Shown piece by piece: positions 1-11,408 of a stretch of DNA of 64,000 nucleotides (position 1 is its first letter; every line of letters starts with the position of its first letter). The notes below the pieces were generated by a model. That model saw only the letters and a list, made by a program, of their open reading frames with translations. It had not been told where the DNA came from and did no database searches. The position numbers and the translations under genes were made by a program. Source of the DNA: Rhodamnia argentea (taxonomy: Eukaryota > Streptophyta > Magnoliopsida > Myrtales > Myrtaceae); the NCBI RefSeq assembly GCF_020921035.1, contig NC_063152.1, positions 30,627,903 to 30,691,902 on the forward strand. Reading direction: 5' to 3'.

Positions 1-129
1 CGTTCTTGGTAACCTCAAAGAAGGAATCAAGACTCACTCTTCTTTAAAAGAAATGATAAGCACCTTAGCTCTTACTTTTGGGATAGAATCAAAGGATATC
101 TCTAAAGCTCTATCTATTGAAAATTGGAT

Positions 130-1560
130 AGAGGCGATGTAAGAAGAACCATATCAATTCAAAGTGAATCGGGTTTGGGAGCTTGTACCAAGGCCAAAGG
201 ATCATCTTATCATAAGAGCAAAGTGGGTATTCATAAACCAATTGGATGACAAAGGCAAGGTCACAAGGAAAAAACCCAGGTCAATCGCAAGGAGCTACTC
301 ACAAGAAGAAGGAATCGATTAGGACTAGACATATGCACCGGTGGCCAAGTTTGAAGTCATTAGGCTTTTACTTGCTTATGCTTGTTTCTCTAGTTTTAAA
401 TTGTTTGAGATGGACGTCAAGAGTACATTCCTTAATGGATATATCAAAGAGGAAATATATGTTGACAATCTCCTGGTTTCGAAGACCCAAAGAAATCTGA
501 TCATGTCTACAAAATGAAGAAAGCCTTATACAAACTCAAACAAGCGCCTCATGCATGGTATGAAAGACTCAATAACTTTCTGATTGAAAATGGTTTTGAA
601 AAAGATAAGGTAGTTACAACTCTTTTTATAAGAAAGAAAGGTAAGGATATTCTTCTTGTTGAAATTTATGTGGATGACATAATTTTTCATTCTTCTAATG
701 AGTCTATATGCAAGGAATTTTCACAGATTATGAAAAGTGAATTTGAAATGAACATGATGGGAGAATTGAATTTCTTCCTCGTTCTTCAAGTAAAGCAATG
801 CAAGAATGGAACTTTCATATGCCGAGAGAAGTACGCAAAGGAGTTTGTCAAGAAGTTTGGACTAGAAAATTACAAAAAGACAAAGATACTAATGTCTCAC
901 TCTTCCAAGCTAGATAAAGATGAGAATGGTGAACACGTTGATCAGAAACTCTATAGGAGTATGATGGGGTTCATCAAAATGGTAAACACATTGATTAGAA
1001 GCTCCATAGGAGTATGATAGAGTCCCTACTCTATCTTCGCCCTGCACCAAGTATTCTCTTTAGTGTTTGCATGTGTGCTAGATTTCAATCTAATCCTAAA
1101 AAATCAAATCTCACGATTGTTAAAAGAATTGTCAAGTATATTAGCACTTATCCTACACTTGGTTTATGGTATCCCAAAGGTTCAAATTTCATACTTATTG
1201 GATACTCTGATGCTAACTTTGCTAGCTGTCGTATTGATAGAAAAAGCACCTCGGGAACATGTCAATTAATGGGCAATATGTTAGTTTCTTGGTTCTCAAA
1301 GAAACAAAGTACAATGGCTCTATCAACAGTAGAAGAAGAGTACTTAGCACTTGAAAGTTGCTGTGTACAAATACTCTGAATGAAGCAACAACTCAGCAAC
1401 TTAAGCATTGAAGAATCAAGTGTGGAAATGAAATGTGATAATACTAGGACTATCAACCTAACGATGAATCCCATTCTTCACTCTCAAGAGCTGAGCATAT
1501 TGAAATTAAACATCATTTTATACATGAACATGTCAAAATAAAGATATTTATGTTCAATTT
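130..1560 (+). pseudogene. Ty1/copia pol remnant (reverse transcriptase and RNase H)
   Basis: This is the 3' part of a copia polyprotein; the element enters the window from the left. Bases 150-300 encode the conserved start of the copia reverse transcriptase (NRVWELVPRPK, then KWVFINQLDDKGKV). From 514 an open stretch carries KKALYKLKQAPHAWYERL and the catalytic YVDD box (about 670). RNase H follows from about 1190 with YSDANFA, DRKSTSGTC, an EEEYLA helix and CDNT near 1437. Stops at about 319 and 326, frame changes near 500 and 1015 and a stop at 1377 show that it is dead. The intact relatives copy retrotransposon RNA into DNA inside cytoplasmic particles. The long 3' spacer and repeated purine tracts downstream point to the Sirevirus lineage. 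Confidence 0.9.
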
Positions 1561-2381
1561 ATTGATTCTAAAAATCAATTGGCTGATAACTTTACAAAAC
1601 TTCTTGAGAAAGATCCATTTGAATTCATTCGAATCGAACTTGGTATTGCTAATCCTTTCATGGAAAGATGAGCAAATACATATAGGTGGCTCTACTATAA
1701 GCATATGGTTCTATCAAAGGCAAGTGACTCTATTAGAAGCAAGATGTATCAAGTAAGTATCTCTATTGTTCGAGAAATTATATTTGCAAAGAAATCAAGT
1801 ATGTATCTAAATCATTTTCAAATATAAATGATTGTCTGATTAACTTGCTGATTGATTGTCAGAATATTTGATTATGTACTGTGATTTTTCTCTATCTTTT
1901 ATTCCCAAAAATAACTACTCGTTGCAATTTTATTTCAAAATTTCAGGAAGAATTTTAAAGTGTTTAAAAACCGCATTAATTACAGTTTTCTCTTCTCAAT
2001 TTTTTTCTCATGTTCAAAGTTTCAAACTTTTTCTTGAAATTATCTCAAACCTATGAATGACACCCAATATCGGTCCCAAATTACATATCCTTCCTCGCAA
2101 GTAAAAGCTAAGACTAAAGCAGAAGCTCAAGCTAAAGCTGCCAAAATATTGGCAAAGGAAACAATGAGAATGCAAAAAAGCCATGAGAAAAGAAACATAT
2201 GCCAAAGCCGAGGCAAACAAAATCCGAGGGAGAACTTTGAAAAGTAAGACAGAATCGGGAATGAAAAGTATGACACAGAGAAAGTAGAAGAATAAATAAG
2301 CATAAACGATGGAACTGGAGAAGACTATTGCATAGCAGAAGGAGAGCACATTGACTTCACAAACTTTCCGGTAGGAGCAGA

Positions 2382-2753
2382 TATAACAACCCGATCCGAT
2401 GAGAGCAAAGAGTGGTCGCCAGGGCCAGAGGACCTAGACAATGAACGGCTCCTAACGGGCTTCTAGGATGGCAAAAGGGACAGCAATGAATCTAATTGTG
2501 TATGGAATATGGGGAGAGCGATTCTGAAATATATATGTAAATATTGCGATTAACTCATAGAAGCGCATTTTGACGTAACAACAAGCTTTAACTTTGGAAC
2601 TCCAAAGTTAAGCGTGCTTAGATGGGAGGACTCCTGAGATAGGTAACCTCCTAGGAAGGTACCTACTTATACATCAAAGGACAAAATCATGAGGCTCGGA
2701 TGGGACGGGCCAAAGTGGACAATACCTCGGTAAGTTAAATCCCGGGCGTCACA
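2382..2753 (+). mobile_element. Cassandra-like TRIM LTR with 5S rRNA-derived sequence
   Basis: The segment starts TATAACAACCCG and ends GGGCGTCACA, which is an imperfect terminal inverted repeat of the TGTRAC...GTYACA type. Bases 2596-2660 resemble the internal promoter half of plant 5S rRNA: GAACTCCAAAGTTAAGCGTG, then a TGGGAG block, then GGTAACCTCCTAGGAAG. This arrangement, 5S-like sequence inside a short LTR, is the hallmark of Cassandra terminal-repeat retrotransposons in miniature. At 372 bp it is slightly long for that family. No second LTR or primer-binding site is seen nearby, so it is probably a solo LTR. I found no clean 5-bp target duplication. It is nested in the copia element. 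Confidence 0.75.
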
Positions 2754-3494
2754 ACAAATGTTCAGGGGGAGTTATTCGAAAATCAAATTGTGAATTTGCT
2801 GAAAGAACTTAGGAAGGGTCAAGACGATCAGAAGTCAAATTATGTTTCTTCATGCAAAACTCTATACAAAAGTTGAAACACTGCAGATGTGTTTTCAAAC
2901 TAGGAAGCAATTACCAAAGATGAGACTAAGAAGGCTCGGGATCAAGTTTCCTCGGATATGATGCTTTGTAGTACACAACTTCCGACTTTGGTAAAGGAAA
3001 TACAGAAGCTAACAGAGGTTTTTGACAGAAGGCTGAGTAACTTATCCTCATTCACTTTGGTCAAGATGCCTTCCGACATCACAAACCAACCATCCACTTC
3101 ACAACCCCCATCCTAAAAGTCCTCAAAAAGAACCTTATTTCTATTATGTTGCTTTTAAAGACTTTTTGGTGTGCTTTTTATGGATTGATGGTGTGTTTTT
3201 TTATTCAGCTTGAGACTTTCAAGTACTCTATGATGGTGTGTTTCCCATGGTTGAATAATAGTTGACGAGGTTCTGAAATTTATATACCCATAGTGTTATT
3301 TATATCTATTTCTGATGTTGACAAAAAGGGGGAGAATGCAAAGAGATCAAGCGGAGGCATCGCAGTAAGAATTTTTGTATGCTTAAATACTTGTGTTCTT
3401 GTTTGAACTACTATAAATTATTCTTTACATGAGTATCTATTCATCAAAATCTTTTCAAAGACATATAATGCTTGAAAGGTTTTGTCTCCGTCAA

Positions 3495-3506
3495 AATAGG
3501 GGGAGA
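3495..3506 (+). other. polypurine tract of the copia element
   Basis: AATAGGGGGAGA sits immediately before the LTR start and is the expected plus-strand primer for reverse transcription. A second copy of the tract is at 3322-3335, as is common in Sireviruses. Confidence 0.7.
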
Positions 3507-3507
3507 T

Positions 3508-4554
3508 TGCTGAGAAATTATATTCATTTTGAAGGATACAAAATTGGCATACTTTATTGAAAAGACTTTGATAAAAGCTTTGGGGATTTTATACAAATAT
3601 ATCTCTATGTCTTTGGTATGCTTAACGTTTTTATTTTGATAGAACCATGATTATTTGATAGAGGCAAGCTCATGCGAGATACTTATGGCAAGATATATTA
3701 ATCCTCACTATTTATTTAATATTATTCTTAATTGTTTAGCAAATTTAATTTCCCGCACTAACAGTCAATTATGTGGTTAGGATTTCTTTCCCAAGTTGTA
3801 TTGATTGTCCAATAATCATAAAAATATTTTCATGACTTTCATATGAGGAGTCTTGATTAATTGATAATCACCCCGTAGATAATTTCCTTTATTAGAAGCT
3901 TGATTTAATGATTCTCGGATTTGTTTGTATGGGCGAACAGATCCTTCTAAATCTCTTATCCCTTTCTACTTTAATGGCTACATGATCTTTTTGCATCAAT
4001 CAACCAACAGCTAATTTTGGAGATTGATCCTCGATATGGTTCTATCCAACGGGAAGCTTGAAGACGAGGAGTATAAAAGGAGCACAAAGTTCAAAGAAGT
4101 ACAAAGAGATTGGGATCATCATCCTTATTTCAAGAGAGCTATACTTGTTATATATTCTCTACTTGAGCATTTACTCTAAATATTATGGGAGGTGTAATAC
4201 GGAGTCTAAGTGTGTAAAGTAAAACAGCCTTAATAGAGGCAACACTCACTTCTATGAAAGTGCTTGTGACAATCACATCTTTTCGTAATATCTCATTTGA
4301 TTACTTAATGAAATCCAGCCAGTGGGCTATTAATGTGAGAGAGTGGACGTAGCTTTACCAAAAGTCAAACCACTCTAATCTGTTGTATATTGTCTTCTAT
4401 TATCTTACTTGTATCTACTACTATCTGATAGAAGCACTGCACAATTCTGTTTACTACATCCGCTCCTATCAAACTTATAATTTTAATTTCCTCATTATTT
4501 TATCAAGTTTGATTATACTCACCTATTTACCCCCTCTAGGTGATAGTGTTAGCA
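3508..4554 (+). mobile_element. 3' LTR of the copia element
   Basis: The LTR begins TGCTGA right after the polypurine tract and ends TTAGCA, a near-perfect 6-bp inverted terminal repeat (TGCTGA against TGCTAA). The 1047-bp length fits Sirevirus-type LTRs. A TATA box (TATAAAA) is at 4072-4078, about 560 bp into the LTR, and should mark the U3/R border. The pyrimidine-rich ACCCCCTCTAG just before the end is typical of copia LTR ends. The 5' LTR is outside the window, so the target duplication cannot be checked. Confidence 0.8.
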
Positions 4555-5740
4555 AACATCACAATAGAGTATTAAAACTTTCAAAAAATGAAATCAAATC
4601 CTAAATTATTAAATTGGCACAATCAAGTTACTCATTTTTTTGTGAAATCCTACATTAGGAAATAGTCCAATTTTTAAAAAAGAAAAAAAAAGAGAAAGGG
4701 ACGTTGCTCGTGATGGTTTGGCCTCGAATTGGGTGGGGCCATCGCCCCACCTTCTCCGACGAGGGCTGTGGTCGTTCCTTCTCCACGTGAAAGTACCCGC
4801 AAGTATGTCCGCAGTTCTTCGTGCTCACTCGATTTCCCATCTTGAGTATCCGAGGCTCAGTAACCTTCGCCAATAGAATAGTTAAATATTTAATCATGTC
4901 TTCATCTAACAGTTTAAGCTTTTATAGCAGTTGACAGTAATCCCATAAAAATCGAAAATATCTCATAAAAATGCTCCTAAGATCTAAAGCAGCTCGAAAT
5001 AATCAACCCTCCAAAAAGTTAGAATAGTAATAAAACTTAATGTCAAATATTTGAGCACGTTGGTTGAGACATGCCTTGATTTATGGTGGGTATTAGAAAA
5101 AGAATGAAAACGAATCGTTGAAGCATGATTCATGGTAGGCGCCTGAAGATGATCGAAGACAAAAGAAAATCATCATGATTTATGGTGGGCTATCCTTGGT
5201 AGCCCCTTCACCATTCAACAAGGAGTAAATGCTTTCATAGAGAAAATAGGAGCTCTTGTCCTGAAGTTTCAATAATTGTAAGAGGAAGTGGTTGAAGACT
5301 TTATGGCTATTGGCTCATTCAATGTGGGCAGCTAAAAAAATCTTCTCCATTAAATGCTACGCTTGTCTTGGAGCAAATAGCCGTAGGGGTAATAGTTTCT
5401 TGAATAGTAAAAGTTTTAGCTAGAAATAAAACACTTGTGAAGAAGCATTATAAGTAAGCCACTAAGGCATAGTGAGCTTTAGAAATATAGAGTTGTAGCA
5501 CGAGAATTTGCATCTCAAGAGAAGTTCTCCATCCGGTCCTTATTTGTGCGCTTACTCCAAAATTCCAGAGTTATCATTGTTCTTTTTGGTTCTAACACAA
5601 AAAATCTCTGCTCAGAAAGGCCAACAGAAGCAACAAACTTGTCCTGCGTTCCGACAAAACAGCAGTATTTACTGACTCTTGAGTGAATGCTAACCAATTT
5701 AGGTGCAGTAAATATCCTTGCGGAGAAAAAAAAAAACTGT
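4555..5740. other. gene-free stretch with an LTR remnant
   Basis: No coding region is supported. Bases about 5495-5597 resemble the 3' end of the copia LTR at 9902-10263: both share GAAGTTCTC, a TTTGTGCGCTTACTCC-like block and the terminal TTTTGGTTCTAACA. This is probably a decayed, 5'-truncated copy of that LTR. The rest is AT-rich with no structure I can name. Confidence 0.45.
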
Positions 5741-5864
5741 GTTAAAATTCATGGACTTTTTATTGGTTGTATAAGTATCGTGACTATCGATAAAGGCAAT
5801 CTATAATATTAGATCTAACAAAAAAGGTGAAAGGCAATTTATATTACGCATGATGTTGATTCAT

Positions 5865-6010
5865 TGTCTTGTTCTTTGGGCCCACAAAAAGATAATTCAA
5901 TGTGTAGTACTATAGTGGGCCATAGAACTTGAGCCCACATGAAAAACGACAGTGAGCCCATTTAATCTCGATGACTTGACTTTTGGGTACCTTGAAAAGG
6001 TGGCAAATAT
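5865..6010 (+). repeat. unidentified unit, copy A (upstream block)
   Basis: This block matches 8693-8845 with moderate divergence (GGGCCCACA, AATTCAATGTG, GTACTNTAGT, TTGAGCCCACATGA and GATGACTTGACTTT in order). In copy B it runs straight into the next shared block, whereas here about 880 bp, including a MITE, separate the two blocks. Confidence 0.6.
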
Positions 6011-6170
6011 GTTGGAAAAACATGATTATTTGTTTCGACCCAAAAAAAAATGATTATTTGTTTTTCTTAACTTGGGGAAAGACTAAATGTGTGTTGACTG
6101 TCATGATTCAAGTATAGATTCCGTAGTTAAGTTCCTAAAGTTACTATTTTGTGGTTACCTTGTTCAATTA

Positions 6171-6582
6171 AGAGAAAAAGCCACCAAAAATCTTAAATTA
6201 TGCCCATTGTGACACATTTACCCTAAACTTTTTCTTGTGTTACTAAAAATCCCAAACTTTTATCCATGTGACACATTTACCTCAAACTTTTTTTGTGACA
6301 CTAAAAATCCTAAATTTGTATCCCTGTGACACATTTACCGTAAATATTGAGCTAAATGTGTCACGTGCTTATAAGTTCGGAATTTTTTGTCTCACAAAAA
6401 GATAATTTGAGGTAAATGTGTCACATTGATATAAATTTGGGATTTTTTTGTGTCATAAAAAAATGTTTGGGGTAAATGTGTCACACGTATACAGATTTGG
6501 GATTTTTAGTGTCACAAGAAACAGTTTAAGGTAAATATATCATGGTGGATATAGTTTAGGATTTTTGGTAGTGTTTTCCCTC
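6171..6582. mobile_element. palindromic MITE with internal subrepeats
   Basis: A 412-bp element lies between two perfect CAATTA copies (6165-6170 and 6583-6588), the likely target duplication. Its ends are inverted repeats: AGAGAAAAAGCCACC at the left against AGGGAAAACACTACC on the opposite strand at the right, and similarity continues for about 75 bp. Inside, a roughly 60-bp motif (TGTGACACATTTACC, then AAACTTTTT, then a CACTAAAAATCC-like block) repeats in one direction in the left half and inverted in the right half, so almost the whole element can fold into one long hairpin. It has no coding capacity and must be non-autonomous. Confidence 0.8.
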
Positions 6583-6599
6583 CAATTAAAGATGAATTT

Positions 6600-6960
6600 A
6601 TTTATCCGAAGAGCGTTTCTGCTGATATAAGAATATTTTCAGTACGGTAAATGTGGATTTACGTTTCCATTTATAAGTTTCCTTAACGATGACTCCTCGC
6701 AGGTTTAATTCTAATCTAACAAATGTCATTATCTTTCTACCGAATGATTCGGTCATCCTCCATTAAGAAAGGGCAGTAGGCGCTTCAAGAGAACCTTTCA
6801 ATTTTCTGTCTTTTTCAATAAGTTGAAGAATCTTCTCACATATACAAAGCAGAAAAGTTGAATCGCCTCGTAGCCAGACAAAAATGACCGAGGCCACCAT
6901 TGCTCTCTATCAAGACAACCTTGATGCAATTATTAGCCAGCAAATATCGTTAAAGTTATG
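6600..6960 (+). repeat. unidentified unit, copy A (downstream block)
   Basis: Matches 17140-17560 (shared GTACGGTAAATGTGGATTT-like, TTTCTACCGAAT, GTCATCCTCC and CTTCAAGAGAACCTTT-like blocks) and, at 6889-6935, also 8864-8915 (GAGGCCACCATTG, TATCAAGA). A possible start codon sits at 6884 before TEATIALYQDNLDAI; the related ATG in copy D precedes AEAAIIPCQEDNLDA. The similarity of these short peptides suggests the unit once contained a gene start. Its function is unknown. Confidence 0.55.
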
Positions 6961-8257
6961 AAGATCGGCCTTTGGTCGATGATGGCGGTAGAAGAAGACA
7001 TCCTAGACAGAGTGAGGGTACATTTTTTTTTTGCGGGGGGTGGGTGGGGTGAGGTGATAGGTGGTGAAAGTGATAGGGGTAATCTTGGAAAGAAATTTTG
7101 AAGATATTTTTTGAAATTTTCCCAATTTGTTACTGAATGCATATCTGACAGTATATCCATTTTAACCCAGATTGTTAAAATAAAAATTTGACATGACAGG
7201 TAGATTCAAATATAATTTGTCATAATATTTTGAAATTTAAACAATGAGATAGATTTAATTAGGAAACCAAAACGTGGGTAATTGAATTAGTAATTTCCTT
7301 ATATAGTGAAGTAACTTTTGATACGTAGGTAATTTGTAAATTAGGAAAGTAACAATTTATATAGGGTTAGTAGCATTTCTTGTGAGAATAATTTTTCCTT
7401 TTACCAATCTATATGTGATTATAAATCTTATTTCTAACCAAACTAACTATCAAGATACTTAGTAACTTTCAACATAGGCAAGTATGCTTCAAAATGAGTA
7501 CTTCCATACATGGAGGGAACTTTTAATATGTTCGATAACTCTTATCATAATAAAGTAACAAAATTTAACGTGCTTAGCAACTTTTAATATATAGAACTTA
7601 AGAGAAATGATTTTCACAGGCGATGATTAATTGTTTTTCTTTTGAAAATAAATGAGCTTCAATACACATAATAAACTTTAATACTAAAAAGTATCAAGAT
7701 TAACATAGTAAGTTTTACTTACTAGTAATTTAGGAGGCACCGACACTCCGCAGGGGCCTCTATGTCATATCCGACACTCTCCAACATATGACCAACACGT
7801 TATCAGAGTTCTAGGAAAGCCAGCGATGCGCAAGTCTAGCATCTTGACACGCTATTTTGACACGCACACGATCAATTTTAAGTATTTTCAATAAATTATG
7901 AATCAAAATGTAGATTTTTGAAAAATATACATACTTAAGTCATATATCTAGCCACCCCAAAGTTAATATACCCGGTCAGCAAAAAAAAAAAGAACTAATC
8001 ATAAATCCCTAATAGAAGAAAAAGAAACTCACCACTGAAATTTTTATACATACATGATAATTTATCATGTGTATTAAATTATAGATTTAATATACAACAT
8101 ATCCCAACATGTCGAAATTCTCTATGTTTTGAGAAATGATGTGTCCGCGTATTGTGTCGTGTGTCGATGCTAGTGCTACTTAGCTAGTAGGTTGCACGAG
8201 TACCATTATTATCAGTCAGTAAAGTCAATTTGTCTTGGAAGATCGAACAAAAAGTTA

Positions 8258-8288
<31 letters not shown>

Positions 8289-8324
8289 AGAAGAAGAAGG
8301 GCAATTTGTACTGGTCAGGAAAAT
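6961..8324. other. gene-free AT-rich stretch
   Basis: No coding region or RNA gene is supported. A G-rich run at 7034-7060 could form a G-quadruplex. A GAA trinucleotide repeat lies at the right end. The rest looks like decayed noncoding DNA. Confidence 0.5.
8259..8299. repeat. (GAA)n microsatellite
   Basis: About 12 GAA/AGA units, with one imperfection near the left end. Confidence 0.9.
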
Positions 8325-8680
8325 TTATACAAATAGTCATTAAACTATGATTCAATTTCCAATGTGGTCTCGAAGTTTTAATTTATTCAATATGGTCTAT
8401 GACATGACATATCATCCCCGAACTTTTAATTTGGTCAATATGATCCCTCAATTTTTAGCACATGTTCAAACTAGTCCATCGACTATATGAAAATGTTCAA
8501 TATTATTCATGCATTTAAATTAATTCAAGGATAACATCGGTTATTTTTGTATAGTCCAGGGCTAGTGTGAGCGTTTACTAAAAGGTAAAAGATCACATTG
8601 AACAAACTGAATCTTCGGAAACTACGTTGCACACTAATTAAAATTCATGGATCGTTTGTGTCATTATCCCTACCGGTGGT
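8325..8680. mobile_element. MITE family M1, copy 1
   Basis: One of three related copies (also 24970-25322 and 60845-61195). The left end carries repeated blocks of the type TTNAATNTGTTCAATNTGGTC and the right end carries the same motif inverted (GATCACATTGAACAAA, then CACTAATT, then TTTGTGTCATT). The middle holds the conserved CATGTTCAA...TATATGAAAATGT block. There is no coding capacity. This repeat type is common in dicot genomes as degenerate inverted-repeat elements. Confidence 0.65.
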
Positions 8681-8689
8681 GACAATGAA

Positions 8690-9895
8690 GGCAATGTCTA
8701 GTACTTTGGGCCCACAGAAAATAATTCAATGTGCAGTACTCTAGTAGGCCACAGAAGTTGAGCCCACATGAGACGACAATGAATCCATCCAGTCTTGATG
8801 ACTTGACTTTGAGGTGCCTCAGAGAAAACGAATGCAAATATCTTTTCCGGATGACCAACTGAGGCCACCATTGATCCATATCAAGAAAGCCCTGGAAGCA
8901 ATTACTAGCCGACTACTTCGGTAAGCTATCAAGATCAGCCTGTCGTTTTCCACTATGTGAATTTTCTGCTCCCTGAATATGAAAGGTTGATACTGGTATG
9001 AGCTTGGCTTGCAAGCATAACCTCACTAAATGTTGAGCCCGATAAGTGGCATGGGCTTCTCTTCATTACCAATTCTTTTTTGTTTTTTCAGAATGAGGTT
9101 AATTCCTGGATTCCTTGTATACATTGGCAGTTTCTTTTTCATCAACACTGTCGATTCACTCGGTACAAAACTTTGCAGCATTCACAGCTTTCAAAACTTT
9201 CTGACCGCGAATTTGGCAAGCTGATGCCCCTTTCGCGACTCAGAAACACCTCTTGCAGGGACCAAATACACGATCCCATCAATTGTAGGTCGAAAGTTGC
9301 TTATACATTGTTGTTTGCATAGTTGTATTGGCCCGGTGATGCACTGCCTTTATTCTTGTCTTCTTGACAGGGGCTTAACTATTAAGTCATTTGCTCATTT
9401 GGAAGTACAAATTTTCGGATCAGCCAAAAAGGATAGCATTCACATTATTTTGACAAACAAAGAAGAAATTGTTTACAGAAAGGTGACCTATTACCAAAGC
9501 CCATGATCGAGGTTGTCAGGTCAACAACGTCCGTTCCTGGTCCGCCCACTTTCTTATATGGGCCTTCTCATATCTGGAGCTTCTTCTGAATTCTCCAGCA
9601 CCATATGCACCATGAATCCATCCGGTGAATGCGTATCAAATCTTAAATTGTTATTGACATTGGACTACTTTGGGAACAATCATTTTCAAAATAATTATGT
9701 GTGATGGGGAGTATTTCGTGTACAGTGCCCATGAACAGCTGCCAAACCAAACAGGAGCTTAACAGCAGAAAACATTTTATGCTTGGCTCATGCAAATCCC
9801 AGAAAAAACATCCTAATTCTTGGATACATCAAAGGATTGCTGGTCTGTGGAGGAACTAGAGAACGCCGATTTATTTATGCTCTTATCCATGACCA
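8690..9895 (+). repeat. unidentified unit, copy B
   Basis: This is the most complete copy of the unit. It shares 8693-8845 with 5865-6010, 8864-8915 with copies A and D, 9010-9330 with 17560-17860, and 9550-9890 with both 10612-10975 and 18015-18360. A short frame at 9093 starts MRLIPGFLVYIGSFFFIN, which looks like a signal peptide or membrane segment, and the last block encodes LAHANPRKNILILGYIKGLL. Stops interrupt every frame. I cannot assign a family. It is best read as a decayed gene or gene-containing transposon present in several copies. Confidence 0.5.
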
Positions 9896-9901
9896 TCCGC
9901 T

Positions 9902-10610
9902 TGTTGGAATAATATAAAATTGATTGTTGGTGAGATCGAGCATTTCGATTGCCAAGCATAACGAAGAGGCAAGACTTCAAGCTGAATTCGACAAATTAAG
10001 CTGTGTTTATTTTCTTGATTAATGATGTGTGTTTAATTCTGCTTATGATAATTGCGTATGTAGCTGTTTTGTTTTCTTCATTAAATCCTCATCATTGGCC
10101 TTTGTGAGCTTCAATTCTTATATAAAGGGATGAAGTCATGAGTTGTAAATCAAGCCATAAGCACGAAGCCACAGTATGCTCAATAAGAAGTTCTCTCTCC
10201 AATTTCCATTTGTGCTCTTACTCCAAGTTTCCAAAATCTATCATTATTCTTTTGGTTCTAACATTAGGTATCATAGTTAGAAATGGCATCCACCAGTTTT
10301 GTTCAACTTTAACTTTCAAAGTTGAACGGGAGGAATTTCAATAACCAGTCTGTCTAGACGAAGGTTCTTTTCAAATCGCAAGATTTGCGGAATCTGGTGG
10401 AGAACAGCTACATTGAAGTGGCCTATACTACAACATTCGATGCTTTAAGAAGGAAGGAGAAAACTTCTTTGTTGGAGTCCATGAAGAAAGACCAGAAAGC
10501 ATTGTTTGCAATCTTTCAAACTATAGAGGAAAAGATATTTTAAAAAATATCAAGCGTTGAGATTGTAAAAGTAGCTAGGGATATTTTGCAACAATCCAAC
10601 CAAGGCGATG
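9902..10610 (+). mobile_element. copia 5' LTR, primer-binding site and gag fragment
   Basis: The LTR starts TGTTGG at 9902 and ends CTAACA at 10263 (362 bp), matching inverted ends. It is followed by TTAGGTATCATAG (10264-10276), close to the initiator-tRNA-Met primer-binding site TGGTATCAGAGC. A gag frame starts at ATG 10283: MASTSFVQL, a stop, then KLNGRNFNN, DLRNLVENSYIE, KKDQKALFAIFQT and SSVEIVKVARDILQQSNQG. This is the copia gag (UBN2-type) N-terminus, with stops at 10310, 10355 and 10543. The element breaks off at about 10610, where unit copy C begins, so pol and the 3' LTR are lost. Confidence 0.85.
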
Positions 10611-10611
10611 A

Positions 10612-10975
10612 TCGTATGGGCCTTCTCATATCTGAACCTTCTACTGAATTCTCCAGCACCATATGCATTATGCACCATGAATATATCCGGTGAATTCGTA
10701 TTGAATCTTAAATTGTTATTAATATTGGGCTACTTTGGGAACAAACATTTTCAAAATGATGAAGGCAAAAACTCAGCAACATATGTATGTGTGATTGGGA
10801 CTATTTCGTGTACAGTGCCCATGAATCAGTTACCAAACCAAATGGAGCTTAACAGCAGAAAAAATTTTATGCTTGGCTCATGTAAATCCCAGAAATAACA
10901 TCCTAATTCTTGGATTCATCAAAGGATTGCTGGTCTGTAGTGGAACTAGAGAACGCCGATTCATAGTAAACATAA
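10612..10975 (+). repeat. unidentified unit, copy C (3' block only)
   Basis: Near-identical to 9550-9890 and more diverged from 18015-18360. It encodes the same broken peptide pattern (CTMNISGE, DEGKNSAT, VNPRNNILILGFIKGLL). It directly abuts the truncated copia gag, so the copia insertion and a local duplication together separated copies B and C. Confidence 0.65.
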
Positions 10976-11405
10976 CAACTTTACTAAAGTCTATTCTCGA
11001 GGATATGAGAAAGTTGAATCCAGAAGTGTTCATTCGTCAACCCGATGCTCTGTTAGCTAATCTTTGAGTACAACAAACGTTGATTGATTGAATCAGTTCT
11101 AAACAGAATGAAGATTCTCAGTTGAAGAAAATAAAAAAAGCATGCAAGCTAGAGACAGACAGTATTCACATGGATGGGTCCATGAGACTTCATAGTGTGT
11201 TCTCTAATGTGTTTCTGATTATTCAAAGTCTATATGATTTGAGAGAAAACTTATGGTGGATCAATAAAAAGAGTGATTGTAAAATTTGTCGGCCTGAGTT
11301 TGGTTTGTTAAAAAGTGAAAATTAAGCAAAAAACAAAATGTACAATGCAGTCTATTGAGATACTTAAATGGAAGTGGGAGCACATCATGCCAGTCGTGCA
11401 TATGA
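10976..11405. other. gene-free stretch
   Basis: A short open stretch at 11122-11325 (rich in lysine, no known motif) is present but too short and isolated to call a gene. Nothing else is seen. Confidence 0.4.
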
Positions 11406-11408
11406 TAA

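Larger units (their letters stand above)
1561..3507 (+). mobile_element. post-pol spacer of the copia element
   Basis: This stretch lies between the RNase H end and the 3' LTR. Sireviruses often have an extra envelope-like or coiled-coil region here. A short lysine- and alanine-rich reading frame at 2053-2247 (AKTKAEAQAKAAKILAKE) and a serine/threonine/proline-rich stretch near 3060-3115 could be its remains, but no open frame survives. Two purine tracts occur, at 3322-3335 and 3495-3506; the second directly abuts the LTR and is the likely plus-strand primer. A 5S-derived LTR is inserted at 2382-2753. Confidence 0.6.
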
